Shown piece after piece: positions 53,347 to 64,000 of a stretch of DNA of 64,000 bases. Within the stretch, counting starts at the first letter, position 1. Every line of letters starts with the position of its first letter. The position numbers were made by a program, and so were the translations under genes. Below the pieces are notes generated by a model. The model did not search any database and was not told the DNA's origin. It saw only the letters and a list, made by a program, of their open reading frames with translations. The stretch comes from Chloridium humicola (taxonomy: Eukaryota; Ascomycota; Sordariomycetes; Chaetosphaeriales; Chaetosphaeriaceae). The stretch lies in contig JAPDFF010000078.1 of NCBI GenBank assembly GCA_027569505.1, forward strand, positions 38,404 through 102,403. Reading direction: 5' to 3'.

Positions 53347-55347
53347 CAACCTGACACCTCTTTGACCAGGAAATGAAGAGTGGTTGAGCGGTCAAGTTGA
53401 GCCTCACAGAAATGTTTGCTTGCCAAACTGCACTCAGTGACTCCTTCTGCTGCTCACTGACCAGAAAAATGACAGATCCCATCATCTGACCTTGTCGCCG
53501 AGCATTCGTTCTTCATCGACGGTTTCCATCGGTGAAAGACATATATCACGGCCAACCCAATTTCACCACCAACCAACCATCTTGTCAGACCAGACACGAG
53601 TTTGCTCGCGAAACCTTCGCGGCTCCGTGCTCGGCGGGTTACCAGCACCATCCAACTTCTAAATCAGGAACCGGAAAAAATCCCTGGGTGTGTAAGTGGG
53701 CGGCTACAGGTGACTCAACTCGCAACGGCTCAGATCCGGCTCAGATCGGCTGCCGCCCCTGTGACCACAAGTCCCTGCGTTCCTGCAAGCCATCGATCCG
53801 GGCAGTTGGAGCAGGCGAAACTTGCTTTCTTGCCAGGAACCAGATCGGATTGCGCAATGTCCCTGCCAAACCATTCGTCGGCAGGATCGACGGCTTGCCC
53901 TGGTTTGCTCACCCCCGTGCGCCCCGATGTGCTGCGGACCGGACTACCGGGACGGCCGCTCGAGCAGCGACATGGATGTAAGCTGCCGACTGACTGTCAG
54001 CCGCGCAGGCTTTGTTTGGACCCTGAGCAAAGGCTGGGTGAGGATTTCCAGTTTGTTGCTTGCGTGGTTTCTTCCTTGAGCCGGCCATCGCGATGTCTGT
54101 CGATGTTGGCCCGCCCCCCGAATGCTCCCTCTGCCGAACCCAACAGACTCTCCAGCTTGCCAAGAATAAGTTTAGTCATCCATCGATGTCCAAAACAGAC
54201 AGCTGGATCTTTAGATAAGCAGCCTCTGCTCTACTCAGTGACAACGGCGAGACCGGAGGGTCCGGGGTGACACAGCGCCGATCTGGGCGCAAAAGTCCCG
54301 GCAGAAGCCCCGAGCATGTGGGGCCGATCGCGGGACGGTGTCTGCTGAATTTTCCTAGCTCGACCCCAGAGGATCCCCTCTTGGCTTCGCGTAACCACGG
54401 ATGGTGGAGCGATTCGGGCTTTTTTTCTTTTTCCTCTGACTCCATCCCATCGGCAAGCCAACTGGGCGATCTGATCTGTCCGGGGTCGAAAATAGCTCAG
54501 ACCAGCAAGACAGTCAGCAAACAGTGCCTTGTGAGAATCTATGAGGTTGGTCAAGAGACGAGCATGTTCAAAGAACCAGGCACGGCCAGAGCTCCGAGAA
54601 CCGTAACAAGACCTCCCCTTGTCGGCGGCCGTTCGACGATAACCTCATTTCTTATCTCTGATAAGAATTTGCCGGATCAGATCAGATCTCGAGTCCCGGC
54701 AGCATGTGTCGTCTGTCGACGGGGACATGGAAGAAGGGCTGCGTGGGGGTCATCCCGGCAAATCCCACGAGCGGCCAGGGTTCCAATCGGCTCGTTTTGG
54801 GTGTGTCGATGTTACAGCTGATGGGATTCCCAAACCCTCTAGACCCCGCCACTACCCCCGGGAGTTCCATGTTGGGATGGGATGGGGACACAACGTCCCC
54901 TATCTCATTGTACCTATCTCGGGATCGACTCGGAGCAGAGCAGCGAGCATCGGATGAGGGGAAGCACAATCTCTGCCCGATGATAGGTGTACAGCAAGCT
55001 CTTCGTTTGCATTCCGAGAGAAGGTTCATCCGGCCTTGTCTTTCTAGGGTTTGGTAAGTGGGTTCCGCGAGGCAAGGCGCTGTGCCTAGGAAGCCATCAA
55101 CAACAGAGTGTTGGTGAAGTGTAGTGGCGGGTGGGGCGAGATAGGTAGAAGATGAGGGTCCTTCCAGATTGCTTCCAGCCATCAAGAAACAATAACGGAA
55201 CGGCTGCACGTCATGTCCCGAGTCTCGAGAACGGGGGCCGGCCTCCGTCCCGGATGGTGCAGCTACGAAACGGCCGCATCCGCGGTCGTCACTTGTCGTC
55301 TCGCGCAGTCCCGTGCCTGCACCGGAAGCGACCTGCGCCATCCGAGA

Positions 55348-55388
55348 TGCAGCGAACTGTCGAGTGCAGCGAACTGTCGAGTGCAGCG
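55348..55388 (+). repeat. 17-bp tandem repeat, 2.4 copies
   Basis: Unit TGCAGCGAACTGTCGAG repeated exactly twice (55348-55364 and 55365-55381) plus seven bases. Confidence 0.85.
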
Positions 55389-58300
55389 TGACATCCTGCA
55401 CATACCAATAAGGTGTCCCACGGGCACCAGCCAAGCAGCGGCCGGCGAGGGCAGTCTTTCGGAGCCTGAGAGCCTTGTCTTCGAGCGAGATGTAACCCTA
55501 CGATCGTGCCCCCACGCTCAATGGAAGAAGGCTGAGCTGACTCGCTGACGGTGAGCTTCAACGGTTCGGACGGCCTGAGATTGCCCCTGCCGAGGCGATG
55601 GGACGGGCATGACGATTTTGGTTTGGCGAGTGATGCGTGGTTCCCAGGGCCCGATGATGCACTCAAAGCAACCTGAAGAGCAAGATGATACGCCGCTCTA
55701 AGGATCCGATTTGTCCTTTTCCTCCCTTGTACCTGAACCGGAACTCAGGGTACTGTGGATCCTCTCAGCTTCAACGTGAGGCGATTGGGGAAGAGGATTG
55801 GTGGACGTATCAGCAACGTCGCTACCACATGTTCGTCGTCGACGACCTTGCAGTCCAATGCCGTAACGCATTCGTAGACATCGCACTTCCGTTTGGGGAT
55901 GGAGGGGTAAAAGCGAACCCTGAGACCGGAGGCTGGGTCTGGATGAACCTTGATGGTTCCTCAGATGGCCATCAAGTCACGGCCTCTGGCAAACCCATGA
56001 TAGGGCATCAGGCTGCTTTTGTAAGTGGAGTCGTGGGTTCCATTGAGGCTTCGCATCATGACGAGTGTTTCATGGCGCGATGCTGACCGATAACTGTCAC
56101 CAGACGTTTGTTCAGCTTCTGAATCGCAGGTTTCTTATGCCGAGTTGTCCGGGCCCGGGAGAGAGAAATGGGAGGCCTGAAAGTCGGAGAGCAGAATATT
56201 CACCGAAAGCCAAAGCTCGAGCGAGACCGGAGGCTGACGATGAGGGCGATGACTGGAACTCGTGGGTGGGAAGGATGGGCAATTGCGAGTGGTCAGGAAC
56301 GTGGAGGGTGTGATGGGTGGTGGGAGCGCCATGGTGGCGGCGTCAAGCCCATGACCAGCAGATTTGTGAGGTCGATTGCTGGGTGGGTGAGAGACGGAAG
56401 TGGGTGTGAGGGCGAGTGTGCCTGGCGCAGGCCGCTGTGTGCAAGAGATGGTGGGCAGGAGCTCTCGAGGACCCTGCTGGGCTGTTCTTGACTTTTTTCC
56501 CAGAATGTCCATCAGCAGGTCCAAACTCGCCCTCTGATTGGTTGGGGTTCCGGGTTCTCAAGCTTGCGACATTGCCCATGCGCTGCTGCGAACTCATCAA
56601 GGTTCCTTCCTTCACATCCGTGGATTGCCAGGCCAAGAAAAAGTTTCATCATCACAGTCATGGTCCGATCAAACATCGACGACCTTGATGGCCTTGACAG
56701 CCGAGCAGAGCTTGAACATCGAAACCTCCTGGTGTCGTCCCCCGCCACCCCACAGGAAGCCCGCGAACAACAACAGCACGAACAGCACACGCATCAGACC
56801 AGCTCAGCGAGGTGGAGACGACGCAAAACAGAAAGCAAGCTGCAGTGTTATCCATGGGGAATATCGCAACATTCTCGCAACATTGCCGTTTGGCACCATC
56901 CCCCCACGTCGCCCGTCACCCGACCGACCCTGGGGAACGCGCGCTGCGCAGACAAGCAGCGGATCCCACCGGATGAAGCCAACCAAGCTCCCGTCTGCAC
57001 CAGGGCTGACATCCTGGCCCTGATCACGCCCATCCTGGCACTCGGCACAGGAAGCCAGGGACCCTGCCCTGGCGTCGAGCACCCCACAGTGTCGGCAGGG
57101 AGCTCAGTGGAACCCCTCCTCCTCAGCCCCTCTCTGAGGATGCTGCAAAACCCTGGGCATGTTAGCTAATCGATGTGACAGACGGGCAGGACGACGTGAC
57201 CTCCCTCATACAAGAGCCCGGCAAGCCCTCGCTCGTCCTCTGCTCCCGCTCCCCTCCTTTTGCCGTACTTGCTTCCTTCTCAACGTGGTGACTGATATAT
57301 CGAAAAGGGGGGATCTGGGTCCCATCACGGCTCCGTTCATCAAGAGAATTCCACACTTCACGCCATCGCTCGCACAACTCACACCAGGGGTCCACTCAAA
57401 CAGGGGTGCTGCCAACAACCACAAGTCGTCAACCCTCACCACAGCACCGGCCACGGTGAAAGACGATTGGCTGGCCTTGAAAATCCCCCGATCTCCGTTC
57501 TCGGCAGCTTCCAGGCACCGTCCGTATTCCGGGGTTGACTGGGATCAAAGCGGTTGCGGGTTTTGGCGAAAGAGTCATCCGACCTCGAGCGAAGACGTGC
57601 TCTCTCTCCATCAGATCGGCAGAGTATATCAACAGCATCACCCACTCGTTCGTGGTGGCTGTCACTCTCCCCTTGTTGGAACCAAAGCCCCGCCATCCTC
57701 CGTCACGCAAGACGGAACCCCCTGCTGTGCAACCATCAACCCTCTCATTGTCTTGCCTTCACGTCGCCTCTTCGACAACCCAATTGACATCCTGTCGAGC
57801 CCCGAAAAGACCAATTGTGTCTCGTCAGATACTTACAACAGACAGCCGATTCCCCGATTCCACCTCGGGCTGACCAGTCCTTTGAGGCATCGTGTTGTGG
57901 CCCGCCAACAAGTCCGTTACCTTGCCGAGCGAACAAGGCGCCTGACCAACAACAACTGCCTCGTCTGGTCTCACGGCGCTAATACACCACCACCTTTTGC
58001 ATCTGCGACCACACTCGGCCACTGTTGAACCCTCCGTGGACCAATCTCGCCAGTTGCACATTCCACATTCCGTTACATTAGCCCCTTGGTCTCGGGCTTT
58101 AACTCTCGACTGCATCAGCATCCCACCATCAAATTGACCAGAAACCGACAGGGCAGCGAAAATCTCTTCGTTGCTGCATACATATTTGCCACCGCGGCAC
58201 CACACCAATTTGCTGGTTCGCCAAACCTGCAATTTTTCCCCCGGTATCCCTGGCTTGGATCAACCAAGCCCCAACATCAAAAAGGCCCCATCCGTCCGGA

Positions 58301-58476
58301 ATCTTCTCGACTTTCTTCAGTCGGACATCAGCACCCTTCCAGAGCTTCTAGCTCTCACCCCGCATTCGCGGCCCTTCCCCACGCCAGACCCCAGGGACTT
58401 GGGCAAGCAGCAGCTGCACCCACCCCTGCTCGCTCCCTCACTCGAGGCCCTGAGCCAACCACACACGCCGCCAACG

Positions 58477-59607
58477 ATGCACAACCACCACCGCAGAAAG
58501 TCCGGCAATACGTCCATGACAGACGTGAGGAAGGCTGTGACGGCATCAGATCCCACATACAAGAAGCATTCATCCCGCCCTCCCGCTATGACTAGGAGAA
58601 CCACCCCCCAGACCGTCCCAAAACTGGGAAAGAACCCCCGCGACCGCGAGAAGGAACTGGAGGACGAGCGCTGGTGGGATGAGGAGCGGGAGAGCTTCCC
58701 ACAGTATTGGTATGTCGTCAACCCTGTCCTGCGTTCCACAGCCGCATTGCGTCTTGCGCCCTTCCCCTCAGAACACTGCCGTTTCCATCCTCCCGCATAT
58801 GTCACCTGATATGCGGGTGATCAGTGTCACCCCGACACTCAGAGCGACGACGAGGGCAAGAATGGGGGCGGGGAAGAGGGTAACAGGCGCACGGGTCGGC
58901 CTCCTGGAAGTGCCGGGGAGTGCCGTTCCTGCATATGCCTACCCCGTGTTCCCAAAGTACTTGGAGGAGAGACACAAGGCTAACCGGCTCCTTCGCGATA
59001 GTATGATCTGTGAGAAGCAATTTGTTCCCGTGGACGACCAAGTCTTGTACTGTTCTGTGGAGTGAGTTTGGACACTGCCTTTTCGGTGCCAGTTGCAAGA
59101 ACTCCATTGCTAACGGGATGGACCAGGTGCCGTGTACATGACCAGAACGGCTCAAGCATATCTACCGTACCGAGCCGCTACACGAGCAGTCACCCGATCG
59201 CTCAATACCCCTTCTTCTCGGGTCCGCCGGAACACAGAGATATCATACCCCGCGCTTCACCCTCGCGCCCCAGCTCGACGAACCTCTCCCCACCCGTCAC
59301 CCCAGCCACATCGGCGCTTTCAGCACTCAAATCGCTGTCGATCCGGCCAAAGAGTCCCACATCACCAGTCGGAACCTATCACCCGAGCATTTGGCCATTC
59401 GGCCGCAGCATGACCGCCACCAGCCCCAGTACCTCTTACTCAAGACCTTCTGCGGGGTTTTATCCGTCGACATATGATGGGACTTACTTCAGCGGCGGCC
59501 ACGATCCGTACGGAACAAGCTCAGACCGGCCGCTCCCAACTCGCAGGCCCGCTGCGTACTCGAGGCCAAAGAGCATCGAGCTGGTTACCCCCATGTTGGG
59601 GCGGTAG
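58477..59607 (+). CDS. Ecl1-type zinc-binding lifespan regulatory factor
   Basis: Three exons: 58477-58709, 59002-59061 and 59127-59607 (introns 292 and 65 nt), encoding 257 residues. The family signature sits across both introns. RWWDEERESFPQY joins to C-x2-C (CMIC), followed by EKQFVPVDDQVLYC and a last cysteine in ECR, giving a C-x2-C-x13-C-x3-C zinc site at about residues 78-98. Ecl1-family proteins in fission yeast extend chronological lifespan and respond to nutrient and zinc starvation. Those are about 80 residues long; filamentous-fungus members, as here, carry long Ser/Pro-rich flanks (SPTSPVGTYHPSIWPFG and so on). The start at 58477 is the first ATG of the frame, with A at -3. The first intron is the longest in the window but has a CTAAC branch site and a TAG acceptor. 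Confidence 0.85.
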
Positions 59608-62600
59608 CCTATCTTCCGCAATTCCCCGCATTAAGGAGACCTTACACAAGTCACGGTAGGGGCAGCATGAACCCGTTCGTTCGGGTCCGTGGCGTGTGAG
59701 GGGGTTGGAGCCTCGGGTGGCAGCTGTGTCGCATTGTGTGCTTCCCGGCTCAATTCAGCACAGGATGCCTTGTTTTTTCTCCTCTCACAACTGTGGGGGG
59801 CCCCCCTCCTTCCCACCCAGAGGGATGCGCAATGCAACCTGCCGCGCGGGGGAAAGGTGTGGTACGACGGGCTGGCGATAATGACAGTTTGGCATCGAAC
59901 GGTATCGCTACCTTCCCCAACAGCTATCGTCAGCAGCTGCGCCCGACGCACCACCACTCGCTTCGCGACCTTACCCCACACAATGTCCAAGATCATGGGG
60001 GAGGGGGGCGCGCGCTAGCTCTCGCATCCTCGGGCTTTCCTGATCGGTCTTGGAGGCAAATCCAGCATTTTCCGGGGAAATGGGCAGGGGCGCACGTTTT
60101 AGGGCGCCTGCATCTCCGACCGCGCGGGGCTTCGGGTCGCCACTGGTCCGTTGGCGCAGAGTGATGGCCGGATCTCGGCTCCCCTCACACCATTCCCGTC
60201 ACGCGTCGTCGCTTGCATTGTCGCTTCTCCGGAGTCGTTTCTTCTTTCTTTTGTTTACTTTCTTCCCCTTTTCAACACATTGGGCGAATTTCTTTCATCA
60301 AAAAAGTGGGTTTATGAGCGGGCATGGCATGTTGGGTTTCAACATTTTTTGGGAAGGGATAAAAAAGCAAGTCTGGGAGCATAACTTTTGCATTGGCGAG
60401 CCTTGGGGTCTTGGCGTCTGCCCGGGGCGGGAGTTTGGAACACGACACCTCTCACTTCACTTCTCTTATTTTTTTATTTTGGATATTACACAGTACGGGA
60501 TCACATCCTGATGGTGGAGTTGGGAATTCCATGGAATCCTTTTTTTATTGGGAGTACATATCCTCTTTGGGCAATCATTGGGACGAGGACTTTTCGTTGC
60601 TGGCTTTTTGGATGGCGTCTTTGGTTCCGTGTTTATCTCTAGAAACCGGAGTGTAATGCTGGGCATGCTCCCTCCCTCTCACCGAGGGCTGTTTTTGATA
60701 GCTTGTGCGACTACAATACAACAAAGAATATCAACAAACACGGCCGGTCAACAAGCATGCTGCACAATTTGGAATGCATTGCTGCCAGGAGGTGGGGAGC
60801 TGCATCCATCTGCAGCTCGATGCTTTCCGGTCCGCGGAATGACACCGGCCACCGCTTTCGCCTGCAGGTCCACCGCTGTGGGGTGGTTTCTGGGGTTGGG
60901 GGACTGGGGGACTGGGGAAAGCGGATGGAGATTGGAGCAGGGCCGCAGTGTGGAGATGGAGTTTGCGGGATGGGAAATGTGTTGGCGGTTGGCGAGAGTT
61001 GGAAGTTGGATGCGGTGGAGTTGCTGACGACTGAAGATTTTTTTCTTCTCTTTTTCATCAGATCATCAAGGATGTGGTGAGCTGCCAGCCAAGGCAGAAA
61101 GAGGCCGAGAAAAAGGGGCAGAAAAAGAAAGAAACAATGGAGAGAAGGAAAGAGCTTGGGAATCATGCAATGCAAGAGTTTCCGCCCCCATTGAGTCCCT
61201 GAAAACAGACAAAAACAACCCTCACTCATCACCAACCACCTCCAACCCCAACCCACAACCCCAACTCCCTTCGATGATCAAACAACCCCCCCTTCATCAC
61301 ATCTTCTCCCCCCCCCCGTCCGCGTGCATTGACCCCCCCAAGATCCTCCTCCTCCTCCTCCCCTTCCTTCTCCGCACTCTCCGCATCCACCCCAACATCG
61401 GCCCGGTCTGCACTCAGTGGAGCAGCACGCACCATACCATGCAGCAGCCTCGGCCCAAGACATGCCGATGGATGGATGTTCTCACACACTAAAAATACGC
61501 CTTATTAAAAACCAAGGAAAAGTCGACCGGGAAGGAAAAGTCCCCTGGGAGATCCATCATCGGGTGAAAGGGACGGACGAGAAGGACGATCTCGGAGGGA
61601 TTTTAACATTAAATGAGATGAGATGAGATGGGGTGCGGCAGATGGGGGATCTTGCATGTCTGACAGGGGAGGATGGTGCTAGATGTGTTTGGTGGTGAGT
61701 TGTGAGTGGTGAGCCGCTTGGGGTTGGGGTTATGTTATGCCACCAGACCTGGTTATCACATCAACTCGTCAATTCCGCGTCTTTGTCTTTGTCTTGAATC
61801 CTCAAAGAAATAATTCTTCATCAATCATAAACGGAGCCAGCCTCCCCATCCCCAGCCCATTAACCAACGGCAAGTTCCTCTCAAAACGGGCCGGACCCTT
61901 CCCCCCCTGGGTCCCCACAAACTCAAAATACTCACGCGGCACCACCCGCGCCGATCATCTTCGCCGATCAGCGCGCCCCCAGGAATGCGTGTGTGTGTGT
62001 GTGTGTGTGTGAGTGTGTGAGTGTGTGTGGGGAGTGTGTGTGTGTGTGTCTTGTGGTGGACGGCAATGACGGAAGATTCTAAAGCCTTGGGGATGGGCGG
62101 GACCAATCGAGACAAAGCGATGGCGTCAATCAAATTTTATGCAGGTGTGGTTGAATGATGAGATAGATGGAACGTGGTACAGCATGTAGAATCCCAAACC
62201 ACTACCTAATGATTGGTGGGGGGTGGGTGGCAGACACACCATCATGGATGGCGATGGCGAAAGCGTCGGGTTGGCGATGACGGTATTTTTGTCTTGGGGG
62301 AGCCACGAGCGCCACGGGAAGTTACGTTATTGAGCTCGTTGGCTTGTTGAGGTTGATTTCGGAGGGGTGGATCGTCGGTTACACGGCAGGGAGGGATGCG
62401 ATGGCGATCGATGGGAGGTAAGTTGATGAGAGTGTCGTTCTCCACTGGCAGGTTTGTTAGGCAGTGGATGGAAACCGACGAAGTCGGAGGCTTGAGGCGT
62501 ATCAAGCACTGTCCACTGTCGGTCGAATTTGACAGGGACGATTCATCTCTCCTTTATATACATACCAGATCTCTACACAGTAAAACCACAACGTAGAGAA

Positions 62601-62886
62601 GAGTGAACATCGAACAGCTTCTCACCCCCCATATATTCAATACCCCAACATACAACCATACGTAATACATCACAAAACCCCCTTCCCACCTCCCCCGTCT
62701 GAAAACAACAACCAACACCGTTTTGTCATCACTGCTCCATCCATCAATCCACATAAACCATCATTAATCCTTTAAGTTCAGTATCTCGCAGCAATCGCCC
62801 AAGCCAAAATCAACTCAGACGCACAACCACAGCCCCTCTAGTCATCAAAGGAACGCAGCCCAGTAGCGGGCAGCAGCAGCCCGCTA
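59608..62886. other. 3.3-kb convergent intergenic region
   Basis: Lies between the stop codons of the Ecl1-type gene (plus) and the flippase gene (minus). It holds a GT microsatellite (61989-62050), a GAGAT-like repeat near 61613-61631 and several T- or A-rich runs. No gene is recognised on either strand. Confidence 0.55.
61989..62050 (+). repeat. GT dinucleotide microsatellite
   Basis: About 30 GT units, interrupted by GA and GGGGA, over 62 bases. Confidence 0.9.
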
Positions 62887-63801
62887 CTAATGCGGCCTGG
62901 AGCTCGCCATCTCGCCATAGCGCCCGCGGTGCTGCGTCGTATCGTACGCCTGCAGCACCCTCGTCTGCGACTCGTCGGCCTGCGAGAAGGCGTACCCGCG
63001 CTGCTTGCGCATGCGCTGCACCTGCCGGACCTTGCGGATGGCTTTTTGGAATTGCTCCATTCTGTTACGGGGTCAGTCAGCAACGAGAAAAGGAAGTGAT
63101 GAGGCGGGTGAAGAGGGGGAGGGGGGAACATACCTCGGCCGGTAATCCTGAATATTGTACTTCTGAATCTCCTGCACATGGTGGTACGCCTCGGGGCGCC
63201 ACAGGCGCTTGCTGAACTTCCACGTGAAATCCCTCGCCAGACAGAGGATGGCCAAAGTCGGCATCTGGAGCCAAAAGGTTGGGCTAGAGAACAACCGGGG
63301 AATAACGCCAAAGAACTCAGTCGAGAACCCAAGCTTGGGCGCGACAATGCCGTAGACGGCGACAAACACGAGCCAGATAACCATACTGCCAGGGATGGCA
63401 ATAATATGGTACTTCGTCCAGTTGTTCGTCACAAGCGACGCCTTGCCGAGCACAGTCAGAAGCACGGCGCCGTACATGGCATTGCCCCAGACCCATTTGC
63501 CGGCGGGCACGCTGTCGCGCTGGACGCCGTCGTGGATGTAGAAGGCGCAACCGCCGACGTAGAGGATGATGGAGTGGTAGACGGCGGTGCCGATCCACGA
63601 CGCAAACACCCGGACGCGGAAGAAGGTGTTCTTCTGGCCGAGCGTGTAGAGCTGTGGGTAGCGGTCGAGCAGGCGAGCAGAGACGAACTGGTCCAGGATG
63701 CCGAGGACGAGAGGAGGGAGGACGGTGTAGAAGACGTTGTAGAAAGATAGTGTCCAGGACTCGTAGATGACTTCGCCGGAGAAGACATTTTGGAAGACGT
63801 A
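62887..63801 (-). CDS. DRS2: Drs2-type P4-ATPase (phospholipid flippase), C-terminal part
   Basis: Partial: only the last 280 residues are in the window; the gene continues past the right edge. Two exons, 63134-63801 and 62887-63061 (intron 72 nt). The first exon here begins YVFQNVFSGEVIYESWTLSFYNVFYTVLPP, the conserved P4-ATPase stretch at helices 7-8, and continues through the last membrane helices (GNAMYGAVLLTVLGKASLVTNNW, WLQMPTLAILCLARDFTWK). The cytosolic tail contains GYAFSQ, the autoinhibitory motif typical of Drs2 and ATP8A proteins, then AYDTTQHRGRYGEMASSR. Drs2 moves phosphatidylserine to the cytosolic leaflet at the trans-Golgi. The upstream acceptor (CTAAC branch site, CAG) is at 63802-63804. 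The tail is shorter than in yeast Drs2. Confidence 0.9.
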
Positions 63802-64000
63802 CTGCGAAGGTTAGCGCTGCAAGATTTGGCTTTGAAAAAGGGGGGGGGGGGGGGGGGGGAACGGGCCCAAAACGGCGGCAGGGTTGGGGTAATTTGATTG
63901 TAGAACGAGAAAAAGATAGTGTTGGCAACCCGGTGGTACCCCCCCCCCCCGGGGACAAGCCGCAGCGGGCGGAGGTGGCGGAAAGGGGCAAAAGAAAAAA
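63802..64000 (-). other. Upstream intron of the flippase gene with homopolymer runs
   Basis: After the acceptor at 63802 no coding stretch matching the preceding P4-ATPase helix is found. The sequence has G20 (63840-63859) and C12 (63939-63950, followed by GGGG) on the plus strand. It is either a long intron or poorly assembled sequence. Confidence 0.5.

Larger units (their letters stand above)
53099..58476. other. 5.4-kb region without a firm gene
   Basis: No recognisable protein. Contents: one decamer TACTCCGTAC copy (53337-53346), a 17-bp tandem repeat (55348-55388) and, from about 57200 on, C/T-rich sequence that is probably the leader of the Ecl1-type gene. An ATG-started frame of 289 codons (57159-58028 plus) and one of 133 codons (55685-56086 plus) show no domain, no signal and skewed composition. 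The space could hold a noncoding transcript or an unrecognised gene. Confidence 0.5.

Noticed and set aside
55685..56086. 133-codon ATG-started plus frame
   Set aside because: Good start context but no motif or splice partner; kept only as part of the description of the gap.
57159..58028. 289-codon ATG-started plus frame
   Set aside because: Lies in C/T-rich sequence where stops are rare; composition is skewed and no domain is seen. Mentioned as a question in the findings, not called as a gene.
1..64000. Transposons, RIP-mutated repeats, CRISPR arrays, operons
   Set aside because: No terminal repeats, transposase or reverse-transcriptase motifs, C-to-T biased decay or regularly spaced repeats were found by eye.

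Overview
The window comes from the nuclear genome of a filamentous ascomycete (Pezizomycotina), most likely a sordariomycete. The signs are: many short introns (mostly 49-117 nt) with GT..AG ends and CTNA-type branch sites; GC-rich coding sequence; a COP9 signalosome subunit, a complex I subunit and an N-glucosylation enzyme typical of moulds; Zn2Cys6 regulators; and long C/T-rich leaders. I see no rRNA, CRISPR array, intact transposon or prokaryotic gene organisation. All exon boundaries below were placed by eye from splice signals, reading-frame continuity and family knowledge. Each multi-exon model closes in frame.

Layout, left to right. 1-2451: no gene seen. 2452-14637 (all minus strand): Rag GTPase Gtr2, a MIF-domain protein, a four-helix membrane protein, a large LCAT-type alpha/beta hydrolase and a Gtt1-like glutathione transferase. 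15385-15897 (plus): a four-exon gene for a 75-residue complex I subunit. 16300-18014: SAP18 (minus), followed beyond its stop codon by an in-frame 147-codon open stretch with a duplicated motif. 18015-19145: splicing factor Prp18 (plus). 19537-21165: COP9 subunit 1 (minus). 24200-27658: a 1073-residue Zn2Cys6 regulator behind a 3-kb upstream region. 28872-30963: an Xaa-Pro peptidase. 31377-35155: an L-type cargo lectin and Alg8, divergent. 37054-40633: the Itc1/Acf1 subunit of an ISWI remodeler. 41171-45856 (minus): a Zn2Cys6 regulator next to an MFS exporter. 48383-49573: an unrecognised basic protein. 50665-53098: a secretory kelch membrane protein. 53099-58476: a 5.4-kb stretch with no firm gene. 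58477-59607: an Ecl1-type zinc protein. 62887 to the right edge (minus): the C-terminal part of a Drs2-type lipid flippase.

The genes are mostly housekeeping and do not form one pathway. Neighbours with related roles are SAP18-PRP18 (RNA processing), lectin-ALG8 (glycoprotein biogenesis) and the regulator-exporter pair. Gtr2 and the Ecl1-type protein both belong to nutrient and lifespan signalling but lie 55 kb apart. The observations most worth a second look are the open frame after SAP18, a 3n stop-free intron inside the zinc cluster of the large regulator, a four-copy intergenic decamer, and a perfect 12-bp hairpin upstream of the second regulator.
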